Shown here one piece after another: positions 35,151 to 46,904 of a DNA stretch of 50,956 bases (the stretch's first letter is position 1; each line of letters begins with the position of its first letter). Source of the stretch: Gnetum montanum (lineage: Eukaryota > Streptophyta > Gnetopsida > Gnetales > Gnetaceae). The notes beneath the pieces were generated by a model that saw only the letters and a list, made by a program, of their open reading frames with translations, did no database searches and was not told the origin of the DNA. Location: assembly GCA_015680685.1 (NCBI GenBank), contig MNCI01034986.1, forward strand, positions 223,507 to 274,462, in the 5' to 3' direction. A program made the position numbers and the translations under genes.

Positions 35151-36455
35151 TAAGTATGCCTATTCATCCAAGGAGGTGTTATAGTCACTCGCTCTCTTAG
35201 GCTCATGGAAAGGTTTAATTTGTTGCATGTTGACCATCAATTTCTTATTTGAACTTTCAAGTTTGTATATCAACATGGCCCTTGAAGGAAAGGTTTCATA
35301 GATGATCTAAGGCCCTTTTCAAAATGTTTGAAACCTAGTTCTTTGTGGTACATATGTGGGGTTCTAGTAAAGGATCTTGTCTTCCAATTAAAATTTTACC
35401 TCCCTAATTTTGAGGGCATGGCATTGCTTATTCAATGCCTTGTGAAGTTCATTTAGGGATAGGACCACCAATTGATTCTCATCTAGCACATTAAGGTTTA
35501 TCAATCTTTCTGTCTATGCTAAACTAAGGTCAAGGTCATGGTCACAAGCCATTAAAAGTGTATGAAGCGCAGACTAAATAGGAAGAGTTGGTAGTTTTCT
35601 CTACACTAGCTCATAGGGAGAATAGCCTATAGGGAGTTTCTAGATTGAGCAGTAGGCCCAAAGGGCATCAGTAAGTTTAGTGCTCTAGTCTCTCCTATAT
35701 TTGCTAACTATTCTTATTAATATATTAGTGATCTCCCTATTTATAACCTCAGCTTAACTATTGGCTTGGAGGTCATAGGGTGTTGTTAATTTATATTTTA
35801 CCCCCAAGTGTTGCATGAGTTTCCAAAATGTGATGCCCGTAAAATAAGTACCATTATTAGAAATAAGTGCATGTGGTACACCAAACCTATTTACAACATT
35901 TTGTTGTATAAACCAAGTAGTTGTAGAAGATGTACAGTCGCTAACAGTTGTTACTTCTACCAATTTCGTACAATAGTTAATAGCGACTATGATATACATC
36001 TTTCCATTTGACATGGATGTGATTAGACCCATGAAGCCAATTCCCTAGATTTTTAAGGATTCCAATGGTTGGATCCATTGTAGAGGTCCCTCCATATGAG
36101 TAGTTTTCCCACCATCACATTGGTAGTGATCATAGGAGTGGACAAAGTGGTGGACATCCTTGAAGAGTGTTGGTCAATAATACCCCATCATTAGGATCTT
36201 AATGATCATGCGTCTCCCAGCATAGTGGCCCCCACAATGGCCCTCATGAGCATCCTGGAGGATGTGTAGTTGGTCATAATTATGAACACACCAATGAACC
36301 AAGCCATTGGCATACACCTTGAAACTACTATTTCTTCTTGTTTTCCAGCTCTTGTGGCATCTCCTGAGTGAGAAGGTAGGTAAGAATGCCATCGTACTAG
36401 TTAGGTTTAGTGGGCACTTGTTCATTTCTAGCACCAATAGAGAGGAGTTCATCAT
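35150..36455 (-). pseudogene. Integrase of element B
   Basis: Inserts element cDNA into the genome. Reading leftward: HILQDAHEGHCGGHYAGRR (36240-36190; the H2C2 zinc-binding region just before the core), then FMGLITSMSNGKMYIIVAIN (36040-35975; first catalytic Asp normally in 'DfmGP'), TTWFIQQNVVNRFGVPHALI, SNNGTYFTG (SDNGT.F expected: the second catalytic Asp is Asn here) and TPYDLQANS...AEVINREI (E present, near 35760-35730). A C-terminal segment to about 35150 has IREVKF and YKLESSNKKLMVN. Stops and the altered catalytic residues show it is inactive. A 92-residue open frame covers 36032-35754. Confidence 0.85.
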
Positions 36456-36995
36456 GAAATTGATTAAAAAGGGGGCTCTTCTCTTCTTTGTTGTTTAATC
36501 TCAAATAAGAAAAGTGGTTGACAACCACATTCTTAGTTTTCTTTCAATCTACCATTATGAGATCGAATTCCTATAAGATCATCAGCCACCATATGGCACT
36601 GAGGCTCACCGTTGGTTTGTTCATAAAGAACCAAATTGCATTATTTTCTGTGTGCATAAAAACCTTATACCCAAGCACATAGTGCCTAAATTTTTTCAAG
36701 GTGAACACCACTGTCATTAATTCTTTCTCTATTATGGTGTAATTCAATTGTGCACCTACAATGCTTCGACTTGCATAGTGGATATAGTAAGGATGTTTCT
36801 AATTATCCAACTATGTGAGCACTACTCCCAAAGCATAATTGAAAGCATCCTTCATGATATGAAATGGTTTGGACCAATCAAGTGCTCATATAATTGGAGC
36901 TTTTATGATTCTTGAGTTGCTAGAATGCATTCTTGCATTCCTTAGTCTAGATATATGGAGCATCCTTCTTTGTAAGCTCCACCAATGGTTTTGTG
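36456..36995 (-). pseudogene. RNase H / connection domain of element B
   Basis: Follows RT on the coding strand. Blocks FYKAFIENFSKITKPLVELT (near 37030-36970) and TKECKNAF (near 36920) are the 'RrFI..fs.ia.PL..Ll.k' and 'C..AF..lK' motifs at the RT-RNase H junction. LCFGSSAHIV, SLLYPLCKSKHCRCTIELHH and FYAHRK follow, as in gypsy RNase H. Stops are frequent. It would remove the RNA strand during cDNA synthesis. Confidence 0.6.
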
Positions 36996-37990
36996 ATCTT
37001 AGAGAAATTCTCTATGAAGCATTAGTAGTAGCCAGTGTAACCAAGAAATGATTAGACATGTTTGATAGTTTCTATTTGATGGGTAATTCCTTGGATGACC
37101 CTTATTTTCTTAGGATCCACTTCAACCCTTGCTTGTGATATTCTATGCTCCAAGATAATGACCTTATAGACCATTAGATTGATTTATTACCAATTAAGCC
37201 AAAGATTAGTCTCCACATACCTTTCTAGCACTTTCTCAAGGTGGTTTAGGGCTTGCTCAAATGTATCCCCATAGGTAAAGAAGTTATCCATGAAGACTTT
37301 CACCCCGTTACAAATCTACTATTGGAAGATGCTAAGGGCAAGGCGTTGCAAGGTTGCAGGGGTATTGCACAAAACAAATGGCATCTTTTTGTACGCAAAA
37401 GTTCCTCATGGACTTGTGAACATTGTTTTGGCCTTCTCTTCAAGTAAAATATGGATTTGGTTATAACCACTAGAACCATCTAAAAAGCTATAATAGCAAT
37501 GCATAGAGATGGTGTCCAACACCTGAACCACAAATGGCAATAGAAAATTATCTTTTTATGTTGCCATGTTCAATAGCCTAAAGTTAATACAAGCCCTCCA
37601 CTTTCCACCTTTCTTTGGCACTATCACAAGTGGGCTAACCCACTCGCAGTCTGCAATGGGATAAATGAACCCTACCTTGAGGAGTTGTTCAATCTCCTAT
37701 TTGATTATAAGCTTAAGTTTGGGGTTCAACTGCTACTATAGTTGCCTCTTTGGCTTCATGGATATATTTTTATAGATGTGGTGCTAGCATATCCATGGAT
37801 CAATTCCAGTTAGTTCATGATATGACTAAGTGTAGGTTGTTGATCATTTATTAACCACCTTTAACAGCTTCTCTTTTTTCTTAGGAGAAAGTTTGGCATT
37901 GATTATAACTAACTTGTTGTTTGTTATAAAAGCATATTCCATTTTATTTGGTAGAGTTTTTAACTCTAAATTCTCCTGGTTAAAGCTCTC
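36996..37990 (-). pseudogene. Reverse transcriptase of element B
   Basis: Gypsy RT with blocks in order: EIEQLLKVGFIYPIADCEWV (near 37700-37650), SPLVIVPKKGGKWRACINFR (near 37640-37580), YYSFLDGSSGYNQIHI (near 37490-37445), KTMFTSPXGTFAYKKMPFVL (near 37425-37370; X is a stop), VKVFMDNFFTYGDTF (37298-37254), then FEQALNHLEKVLER and SFLGYTGYY. The catalytic FMDD/YxDD box reads FMDN, a D-to-N change in an essential residue, and there are stops at several places. Family identity is clear. Confidence 0.88.
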
Positions 37991-38249
37991 AAGGATTTTC
38001 AAATCTCCCTAATAAGTGTCATCAAGTTCATTAGAGAGTTGGCAATGGATCTACTCAATTGTCCATTACCTCAATTGTCCATGTTTTGTAGCTACTTCAT
38101 ATAGGCACCCTTGAATTTCAGACACATATTCATACTACCTACATGCTGTAACTTTTCATAGACCATAGTTTTCACATGTAGTTGCACCTTGTGTCATTGT
38201 ATGTGATGCATGAAACTTACTTCCTCTCTATCTTTCCAAAATTATTTCC

Positions 38250-38700
38250 TTGGAAATTTCCAAGGAAATGTCTCTAATGCCTAGCCATGCATCAATGGTG
38301 CTTAGCTAAGCCCTTTTCATAATGATTGGGAAGTCTCCCTTACAATTTTCAACTTAAAGCATCATGAAATTAGTAGGATAAGACCACCCATAGACAACGG
38401 TCACAATGTCCTTCAATAGTCCCTAAGAAATAGTGATGGAAAAATCTGCACACTTAAGATGAATGTTGCTCTTCTTCAGAGGGGGCAAGTTCTAGGCTTT
38501 GTAAATCTCATGATAAATCAAATTCACACTAAAAATTGAGTCTAGAAGAGCTTTACATGGCTCATTCTTGGTGATTTGTAGATAGATTAGGGGACTCTTA
38601 GGATTAATTCTTTTCCTAGGAAAGTGACCAACCTTAACGTAATCAAAGATTGTGTGGATCAACATGATAGTATGGATCTTGGGAGGCATTTGGTTTGAAG
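38250..38700 (-). pseudogene. Protease of element B
   Basis: An open stretch at 38689-38492 reads PPKIHTIM..., SPLIYLQITKNEPCKALLDS and then IFSVNLIYHEIYKA, the gypsy retropepsin active-site region, in which LLDSGSS has become LLDSIFS. Downstream FPIIMKRAXLSTIDAW (X a stop, near 38330) matches the 'ILGR.wL.t..a' block. Element A has the same protein at 22860-22334. Loss of the Gly of DSG suggests inactivity. Confidence 0.75.
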
Positions 38701-38949
38701 AGGACTTGGAAGATTGTGCAAAGGATGAGGAAGAAGAAGGGCTATTTAGCTACATGCATCTATGAGGCCTTTGGTAGGACTACTGGTTTAGAAGAAGGGT
38801 CTTTTTTGGGGTTTATTTTTTGAATCACTCTACTCAGGATTTGGCTATCAGTTAACAACCTTGGAGGTGTTACGTTGTTGTGGCTAGGCTAGAATTTCAC
38901 CCTACATTAATGGAGAAGATGGTAATTTAGTTAAGGGTAGAGGGACATG

Positions 38950-41270
38950 TGTAGAAGGATGAGAAAAGTAATGAGAAAATGGGGATTCCCCTCTTGGAGA
39001 TTGGGCTATGTAGTATTTAGAAGGATAGTAATGATGCTAGAATGAAGTGTGACTAGAAGAATCATGCAAAGAAATGAGATGCCAAACATACTATTCATAT
39101 GGGTTAGGCTACTAATAAAGGGTATTGTTGCCTTGGTGGTGGCATTCCCCATGACTATGGGTGCTACCATTGATGGTACTACTCATAAGATTGTGGTGGA
39201 GCTCCACTTGGATAGTAGGCTTGTTGTTGCTGGAACTGCCTGGGATGAGGATAAGGTAACCTTATGGATACTTCTCTTCTTACCAATCTAGGATTTAGAG
39301 CATACATCCCAGACTCTTGCAAGTGTGACAAAATGAAACAACATCCCTTAGAATGTTTGTATTGGCAATTTTCACACCCACCATCATCATCTAATTCGAG
39401 ATCCACAGCCTCCTCTACTGCAACAACCTTTTCCTTACCCCTTTGGTGGGCAAGGGTGGGCATGTTTAGCTTCCTTTGTTCTCCAACATTTACAATCACT
39501 ACTTTGCTTGGATTCCTCTACTATTTTTAGAGCAGTATAGAACTTTTCATCCAAGGAGTTCCACATTTTATCTACCTTAGCTAAAATGTTGGAAATATAC
39601 TTTTGAATCAGCAAGGTCTTGCATTGCATCATCTCATCAAGTGGTGCCTCCTTCTTGTTGTCACATAATTAGACCTCCCTTTTGCAAATGGAAGGGTCTC
39701 GGTTATACTCTTCTACACTTTTTCTTTTTCTCACTTATCCTTCTTCTTTGGAAACCTACTCTGTTACCCTCTGGATCTAATGAACTTTAAATTTTGAAAT
39801 TCTTCCTTGGGCATAGACCCCAAGAGTTCTCCTTGTTTATGTGCAAATCCCATTTATGATATTGTGGAGTTGCTCCCTTTGAGAATAACCATGGCCAAGA
39901 CATTTGTGCAAGAGACAATAGTACTTACCCATGGCTGCATCCAAGCATTCATGTGTTTCTTATTTCTAACCTTGGATCCACTTTCTTAGGTTGGACACTT
40001 GGAAGTACACTTGATACTTATCATTGAATGGCTCAAGCATTATACTCTATCTGTGGATTGATTCTAGCTCCAAGGACTAGTGCCAACTTTAAACTTCTTT
40101 AATGAGTATCCTTGGAACAGCTTTAATTTTTTTCATTCATTCTCCATGTTTTGCAAGGCATTAGCATCATGAAAGGCTTGAATAGGATTATGTGGATTTT
40201 AGTTGTATCCCCCTTAAAACTTGGGTATATTGTTCATATCCAATTGTTTGATTTGGCTATCTTTCACATGCCTCATTAGAATCCTCATTGCCTCTACAAT
40301 GTTCAACATGTTTCTAGTTGTAAGAAAAGGCTCATCATAATCATGGTAATCTCTATGATGGTCATGATGCCTATGATGCCCTTTTTTGTCCCTTCATTCT
40401 CTATGGTGGACCTTCCTTGATTGCCCACACCCCTAATCTCTACTAGTCCAATGGGCCCTAAGATCATCTCTATCCCTTTTTTCACCTCCTTCATGGTCAT
40501 GGCCTCTACAACTTCAGTCTGAGCCAAAGGAGGAAGAAGAGGAAGGTTGAAGATGAAGAGGAAGAAGGACTAGCACCACCACAATGCCTACCACGACCTC
40601 TCTTTTGATCATGAACAAGATCATGTTTTTCATCATTGTGATGCTTGTCCTCGTTCCTACCATGACTCCAATCTTTGAAGCCTCCTTGTTCATGGGATGT
40701 GTTCTTGCCTAAACTAGGATTTTTTATAGTGTATTGTAAGTTCTAGTTCAAGCCCCCTTCATCAAAGCTAAGCAAAGAAGAGTTAGTAAATTGAGAACCC
40801 CCAGAAAATGGATCCTCACTTTCTTTTTAGCCTAGTAAGAATAAGGGGTTATTGAACTATTTTCCCTTTGATGCTTCATAATGCATCTCTTTTTGTTGAT
40901 CTCTCTTTCATTGTGCTACAATGGGATGATAATCTTAGTAGTCATGAACCTACACAATGTATTAAACATTGAGCCCTTGGATGCACAATTTCATAAGAGT
41001 GTGTAGCAACTTTGCAAGAACTGATCAATCAAGCAGCAACACAATGTTACCCTTTATGTCTCTCCACCATAGCTATTCATCTTGATGTAGGATGAAGGTG
41101 AAGTCAGGCACATACTTATTGGAAAGAGTATATACCACCTTGCATTGTTGGGGCAATGGCAGTTTTCATTCTTAGCATCTCTTTTGATTGGATGTATACT
41201 TGAATGGTAGTAGAGAATTAGCCCTATGAGAAGAAGCCATTTTTTCTTTGAAGAAAAAATCAATGTTCTT
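38950..41270 (-). pseudogene. Gag of element B
   Basis: Capsid polyprotein. The N-terminal block PDFTFILHQDE (near 41095-41060) is shared with element A. A charged His/Asp/Arg linker (40530-40300, read in the frame giving GHHRHHDHHRDYHDYDE) precedes the core: NIVEAMRILMRHVKDSQIKQ, LDMNNIPKF, FHDANALQNMEN (40290-40150), VSNLRKWIQG and LDAAMGKYYCLLHK (39990-39900), REQLHNIINGI (39880-39845). A C-terminal open stretch (39499-39179) holds CENCQYKHSKGCC, a candidate zinc knuckle, then a Gln/Tyr/Pro-rich tail. Numerous stops. Confidence 0.65.
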
Positions 41271-41370
41271 TTATTGTTATTATTATTTCTAATGATTATG
41301 ATTTTTAGATTCTTTGCAACATCTTTGAATAATTTCACTAACTTCTAAATAGTGCATGTAGCTAACTAAA

Positions 41371-41390
41371 GTCCTTGACAGTGGTGCCAA
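41371..41390 (-). promoter_or_regulatory. Primer-binding site of element B (tRNA-Asp type)
   Basis: Minus-strand TTGGCACCACTGTCAAGGAC directly follows the 5' LTR end. From its second base it matches the Athila/Tat-type site TGGCGCCGTTGCCGGGGA at 12 of 18 positions, and all six differences are transitions, as expected from decay of a methylated CpG-rich site. Confidence 0.65.
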
Positions 41391-42195
41391 TGATGAGCAA
41401 TGAGTATACCCTACTCCCAACCATACGAATCCTTAGCATTTACTAAGTGATCTAGTTGAATTCCATAGACTTTAGCTCTTCAAGTACACTAGGTTTAGGA
41501 AGTGAACCTAATAGACATCATTGTTGTCTTCTTAGTTTTACTTGTGAAGTGCAAGTACATGGTTAAGTGTAACTAAGGCATATGATTTTTATCATTTTAT
41601 CTTTTTCACTAAATTTTCCTAAGTGCTAGAAATAAAGTAAACTTAATATTTAATTAATCTAATAACTAACTAATGTTTAACTATTCCTAAAATAATCATC
41701 CTTTTCCACTTTCCGTACACATCCTGAACACATTGAAAAGTTACTGGGTTATCAAGCATTACATATGCTTGAAGTAATCATACTTATGTTTGTTATTTAA
41801 TTGATATTAATTACTTAATTAAAATTCATTAAAGTAAAGTACATGAATAATAAATGCATAAGAGAAACATTAATCTATTCCAAGTTCTACAAGGTTTGAT
41901 CAAAAAATCTCATCTTTATTACTATTTACATTGAGGTGCTCAGGTACATCAATGCTCGAACAAAAATTTGTACACTTTTTTGACTCCTACTACAAGGACT
42001 CAGAAAATATTCTAAGTCTAGAGAAAACAAACTTCAAGATATTTGCTACAACTAATAGAAGAATGCCATAAATGTGGTGGGTAGGTGCACATTTATAGGC
42101 GATGATAGGGTGCCACATCGAAGAGTACCCATCAACATAGCAAACCCTACACCAATGGAATACCGTCGATGTAGCCTAACACACATGACTCATTA
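41391..42195 (-). repeat. 5' LTR of element B
   Basis: 805 bp. Begins TGATGAGCAATGAG and ends GACTCATTA (one transition from CTCATCA). It is homologous to 29226-30044 with visible divergence of many substitutions, so the insertion is old. TATA-like box on the minus strand is near 42097-42088 (CTATAAATGT), with decayed CATCGA/TCGATG palindromic motifs at 42117-42135 and 42157-42176. Confidence 0.88.
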
Positions 42196-42200
42196 ATGAC

Positions 42201-44077
42201 TCACACAGAATGAATGATTAATTCTAGGAGTACGAGACATATTACTGGAAATAAGAAAATGGTTAAATACATGAATATGTTGGTGACTAGAGGAGTCATG
42301 ATAATGCTAGAAAAGTTGTGTAGCAACAAAGGAGTTAGAGAAGTTGATATAAAGATTAACAAAATACCCATAAAGATTAAAAATGTTTACTCTAGCCCAT
42401 AAGTAAAAGGACATAATTTGCTATTTTTATTGAATTGGTTAGATTAGGGAAATTCATAATATTTAGAGAAGAAAATGATAATTAAATCTAGTGTAAGATT
42501 GTATATCAAAGAAAAAACAAGATGATTGTAGACACAAGAGGAATGAATGGAGTATTCACCTTCAATTCACTAAAAAAATTCTATGTACTTTGATACATAT
42601 AATCAATCATAAAATGAGTTGTGGAATGCTAGATTTGGACATGTAAGTACAATATATATGGAGAAACTACTGAAAATGATGAAAGGGTTGTTAAATCTTG
42701 ATCTCAAAGAAATTCAATTCTATAGATCATGTGCATTGGGAAAACATGCTAGAACTCAATTTCCATAGAAATCAGAAAGTACCACCAAGACCATATTAAA
42801 CATAATTCACTTAGATACCGGGAGTTATGGAGATGTAAAGACTATAGATGAAAATAGATACTTTATAACATTCTTAGATGATCCCTTGTGGAAGATATGC
42901 ATGTATCATATAACAGAAAAAGTGAAGCCTTTAATATCTTTATGATATTTAAGAAGTTAGTGGAGAAACAATGTGGATATAAAATCAAGAAGTTTCAATT
43001 TGACAATGACATAGAATATACATGATATAAATTTAAGACATTTCTTCAAAGTAAAGGGATTATTCATCAATTAGCAAAGGCATATTCACCTTAGCAACAT
43101 GGAATAATAGAAGGAAAAACATGAACATAGTTGAAATGATCAAATGTATTCTATTTCAAGAAAATTTGGATAAATATTTTTTAAGAAGAACCTATGAGAA
43201 TAAAAATTTTTATTTTAAACAAAATTCCAACTACTACCTTGCATTTTAAACATACGAATGAGATATGAAGTGGAAGGAAACCAAAGGTGAAGAACCTAAG
43301 AGTATTTAGATGCAAAGTGTATTATCACATACTCAATTAAAGAACGAGTGACATGAAGGAAAGACAGGAAACCTTCATGGGTTATCCTAAACATATAAAA
43401 CAATATAGGATTTAACATGATGAAAACAAAATCTTGTAATATTAAGAGATGTAGTTTATGACAAAAAATAATATGATTAGTGGAATGACAAAAAATATAT
43501 TCTATGAACATAAATAATAGATTATTTGGATGAAGAAGTGTACCAAGGAGGAGAATTTATGAAAGTAGACCATCACATAGGAACTCCTAGATTAGGAAAA
43601 GAGCATGAAGAGGTATAAAAGAAACCCAAGATGATTAGAAGAAAATGCTAAAATGATGATATAAAACCATTGAAAGTGTAGAAGAAATATTGCAAAGAGA
43701 TAAGAATAAACTAGTGGAGGAAACAAAAGAGAAAATTTATCTCTACATAAACAATCTAGATAAGGAAGCTTTAAAGAATGTGAAGGAGGCACTAACAAAA
43801 TTACACTAGAAAGATGTCATGAAGGCCTAATATCATATGATGATTAAGAGAAAGGTGTGGGACTTGATGCCAAAACCAAAAAATAAAAATATTGTAAGAA
43901 AAAAATGGATATGTACAAAAAAGTTGAAAGAATATGGAAGCCTGGATAAATATAAAGCTAGACTTGTTACAAAAGGATTCCTTTAAGAAGCAGGAATTGA
44001 CTACAAAGAGACATTTTCACTAAGTGTTAAAATGAAAAGTTTCATACTAATGATTAAAATAATAATAAGAAACTACT
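42201..44077 (+). pseudogene. Ty1/copia Pol remnant: protease, integrase, start of RT
   Basis: Continuation of copia element C to the right of element B. The protease/gag region reads MINSRSTRHITGNKKMV (42214-42264; family 'iDSGaTrHit'). GAG-pre-integrase follows: LWNARFGHVSTIYMEKLLK (near 42630-42690), CALGKHARTQFP (near 42728-42764), then integrase start IIHLDTGSYGDV and YFITFLDD (42800-42880), and FKVKGLFIN-type core remains near 43050. RT begins with KPKNKNIV, KWICTKKLKEYGSLDKYKAR, LVTKGF and IDYKETFSLSVKMKSF (43875-44050). The integrase-before-RT order defines Ty1/copia. Many stops. RT is cut at 44077 by solo LTR G. Confidence 0.8.
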
Positions 44078-44908
44078 TGATGAGCGGTGAGGTACCCCTA
44101 TGCTCAACCATATGAATACGAGCGTTACACGCGACTTGGTCAAACTCCAAGGACTAAGTGCTTATGTGCCTTCATAGAACAAGGATGGGTTAGGCAATCA
44201 TTGTCTTCCCAAGCTTACTCGTATGACATGATTGTATGGTTAGGTAAACTTGAGGTATATGATTTTTATGCTTTTTATGTTTTATGTCCTGGTGCTAAAA
44301 AGGAAAGAAGTGAATTAATTGAAAAACTAAATTAATTTAACTAATAAGCTAGGTCCTAACTAGTCCTAACACCAGCATCCATTCCCACTTTTCATACACA
44401 TCCTGAACTAGTTCAACACTACTGAGATTACCAAACACTAATCATTACTATGTTACCAAGTGTTCCACGCATGCTCGAAGTGGTCGTACTGAGTGTACTT
44501 TCTTGTGAAAATTAACAAATTAATAAAAGAAACATTAATGAACTAATGAAAGAATTAAATAAATATATATAACATTGAGGGTAAGAAATAAGCTATTCTA
44601 AATGCTGTAAGGTTTATCACAAAGTCCATATTTATTTCTAGACACAAGGTGTGCTTAGGTACACAATGCTCAAATAAAGATCCATTCGCTTTATGACTCC
44701 TACTACGGGCACTCAAAAATAATTCTAACTCTGAGAGGGAGAAACTGCAAGAGTTTGGGTAAGGGACTAAGAACTAATTGCGAAACCAAGTGTGCTCACC
44801 TCTTATTTATAGGCAACGAGACAAGTCCCAATATTGGATGTTTGATATCGCTTGGCAGGCTTCGATATCGCGAACTTAATATCGTGGCCCTGATATCGCG
44901 ACTCCTGA
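44078..44908 (-). repeat. Solo LTR G (element A/B/E family) with 5-bp target duplication
   Basis: 831-bp LTR, TGATGAGCGG ... CTCCTGA, flanked by perfect CTACT duplications (44073-44077 and 44909-44913). It interrupts copia RT: IRNY before it continues into KLY, IDVKFAFING after it. It contains GATATCG several times (44850-44900) and a minus-strand TATA CTATAAATAAGAG at 44816-44804. Solo LTRs form by recombination between the two LTRs of a full element. Orientation is taken from the TATA and family comparison. Confidence 0.9.
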
Positions 44909-45690
44909 CTACTAGAAGTTATACTAGATTGATGTAAAATTTGCTTTCATAAATGGATGACTAGAGAAATAAATTTATATGGATCAATCAAAAGGATTCA
45001 TAAAAGGTGAGAAATTAATGTGCAAATTAAAGAAAGCCTTATAAAATTTACAACAAGCTCTAAGGACATAATATCAACAAATGAAAGAATTTTAAAAGTA
45101 TCATAAGTTTAAAAAATCAATTAAGGATGAAAATATATTCTATTGGAAGAATAATAAAACATTGCAGATAGTATTAACATTTCATGTTGATAATACTGCG
45201 GGCACTCAGAAATAATTCTAACTCTGAGAGGGAGAAACTACAAGAGTTTGGGTAAGGGACTAAGAACTAATTACCAAACCAAGTGTGCCTACCTCTTATT
45301 TATAGGCAATGAGACAAGTCCCGATATTGGATGTCCAATATCGCTTGGCAAGCTCTGATATCACAGGCCCGATATTGTGGCCCTGATATTGCGGCTCATC
45401 ACTACTAGAAGTTATACTAGATTGATGTAAAATCTACTTTCATATATGGAGACCTACAGAAAGAAATTTATATGGATCAATTACAAGGATTCATAAAAGG
45501 TGAGAAATTAATGTGAAAATTAAAGAAAGGCTTATAAAATTTACAACAAGCTCTAAGGACATAATATCAACAAATGAAAGCATTTTAAAAGGATCATAAG
45601 TTTAATAAATCAATTAAGGATGAAAATCTATTCTATTGGAAGAAAAATAAAACATTGTAGATAGTATTAACATTTTGTGTTGATAATATT
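44701..45690. repeat. 493-bp tandem duplication spanning LTR G end and copia RT
   Basis: Copy 1 runs 44701-45193 and copy 2 about 45194-45690. Each holds the last 208 bp of LTR G, the CTACT duplication and about 280 bp of copia RT (IDVKFAFING, IYMDQSKGFIKGEKLM, VLTFHVDN-like end). Copy 2 has its LTR end as CTCATCA at 45395-45401, the family consensus, while copy 1 has CTCCTGA. The copies differ by several percent. It shows that duplication followed LTR insertion into copia. Confidence 0.9.
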
Positions 45691-46551
45691 ATACTTATTG
45701 GAAGGGATCAAAAAGCATTGAATAACTTTAACCATTAAGATAAATCTCTGATATAGAATTAGCACATTATTACCTAGGGATGAAGATGTAAAAAAAGGGG
45801 AAGATGCTGATGATACAAAGGAGGACACAATGGAACTATTGGGAGATTATGTTATGAAAGAGTGTACTATAGTAGTAATATCAATATTATCAAAATTCAA
45901 GATTTACACAAAGGGACTAGAAAAAAATCCATCCCAATATCAGCAATTCATATGATCACTTATGTACTTAGCAAATCCCCAACCAAACATTCAATACGTA
46001 ATGAATGTTTTAACCATATGGAAGCAACATTCCACAAAAGTACACATGAAGGTTGAAAAGAATATTTTGAAATACATAATAGCAATCATAAATATTGGAT
46101 TGTAATACATTGATGATAAGTTGCAAATGATAGCATACTTCAATGTAGATTGGGTAGGAGACCCAAAAATAAGAAAATTAGGAATTGGATTTGTCATATA
46201 ATTTGGCTTATCAACATTGAACTGGAGTAGTATGAAGGAGAAAAGAGTATCAATTTCATCAATAGATGTAGAATATTGTAAAATGTAAATGAAATTAAAA
46301 GATTAGATATGGTTTGATCAATTATTTGAAGATATTTAGATCAAACTACTAAAACTAATCACACTATATTATGATAACATGATGGCAATTAAAATTAACT
46401 AATACCCAATTTACTATAGGAAGATCAAACATATTAAAGTTGATATGCATTTTCTAAGATAGATTCATGATAAGTTTATAATATTTCAATACATCAATAC
46501 TAAAAAATCAAAAGGTAGATGATCTGATTAAATTGCTACTAGTGTGATAAG
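45691..46551 (+). pseudogene. Ty1/copia RT end and RNase H remnant
   Basis: Right-hand part of copia element C. Readable: AYFNVDWVGDPKIRKLGIGF (46136-46195; the copia RNase H 'GYsDADWAGd.d.RrSTsGy' motif), then a block near 46366-46400 with CDN-like YDNMMAIKIN, and IKHIKVDMHFLR (46425-46460; family 'tKHIdi.yHfiRe'), followed by IINYFN-type tail. Frame shifts and stops occur throughout. It ends at 46551, where LTR D is inserted. No copia LTR is seen on this side. Confidence 0.75.
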
Positions 46552-46904
46552 TGATGAGGGTTCCCTACACCCAACTATATGAATCACAAGTATATACACA
46601 TGGTCCTATTAAATTTTATGGATAGGACTAGTGTGGTATCTAGATTGTTAAGTTTTGATCACATGTCACTATCTTATCACTAGGGCTAGTGGTAGCTTTC
46701 TTATTTATGGTTTAGTCCAAAGTGATGCATATGATTATGATGTTGCTGGGGCCTTAAACTAAACTAAATAATAATATATAAATTAATTATTTAATCTAAT
46801 TAGCAATGAAATTAAATCCTAAACTATCCTAAGAATTATGAGTATCTATTCCTAGCTTGCCATGTACATCCTAAACTCACATATCCACTACTAGGATTAC
46901 CAAT
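46552..46904 (-). repeat. LTR D, partial, interrupted by element E
   Basis: Starts TGATGAGGGTTCCCTACACCC and follows the family LTR for 353 bp to GGATTACCAA, then breaks where LTR E begins. The missing remainder should lie beyond the right edge of the window, after element E. It is inserted in copia RNase H sequence. Confidence 0.7.

Larger units (their letters stand above)
29226..42195 (-). mobile_element. Element B: complete Ty3/gypsy (Athila/Tat-like) retrotransposon
   Basis: A 12,970-bp minus-strand element with 5' LTR 41391-42195, 3' LTR 29226-30044 and target duplication ATAAC (29221-29225) / ATGAC (42196-42200), one transition apart. In order: LTR, tRNA-Asp-type primer site, gag, protease, RT, RNase H, integrase, non-coding spacer with an internal promoter-like module, extra ORF, polypurine tract, LTR. 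The protease-RT-RNase H-integrase order is gypsy-type, and the extra ORF after integrase with an Asp primer site points to the Athila/Tat group. All ORFs are broken, so it is no longer autonomous. It sits inside a copia element. Confidence 0.88.

Noticed and set aside
40303-40527. 74-residue minus-strand frame as a separate protein
   Set aside because: The neighbouring frame gives the His/Asp/Arg-rich gag linker that matches element A; this frame is its shadow.
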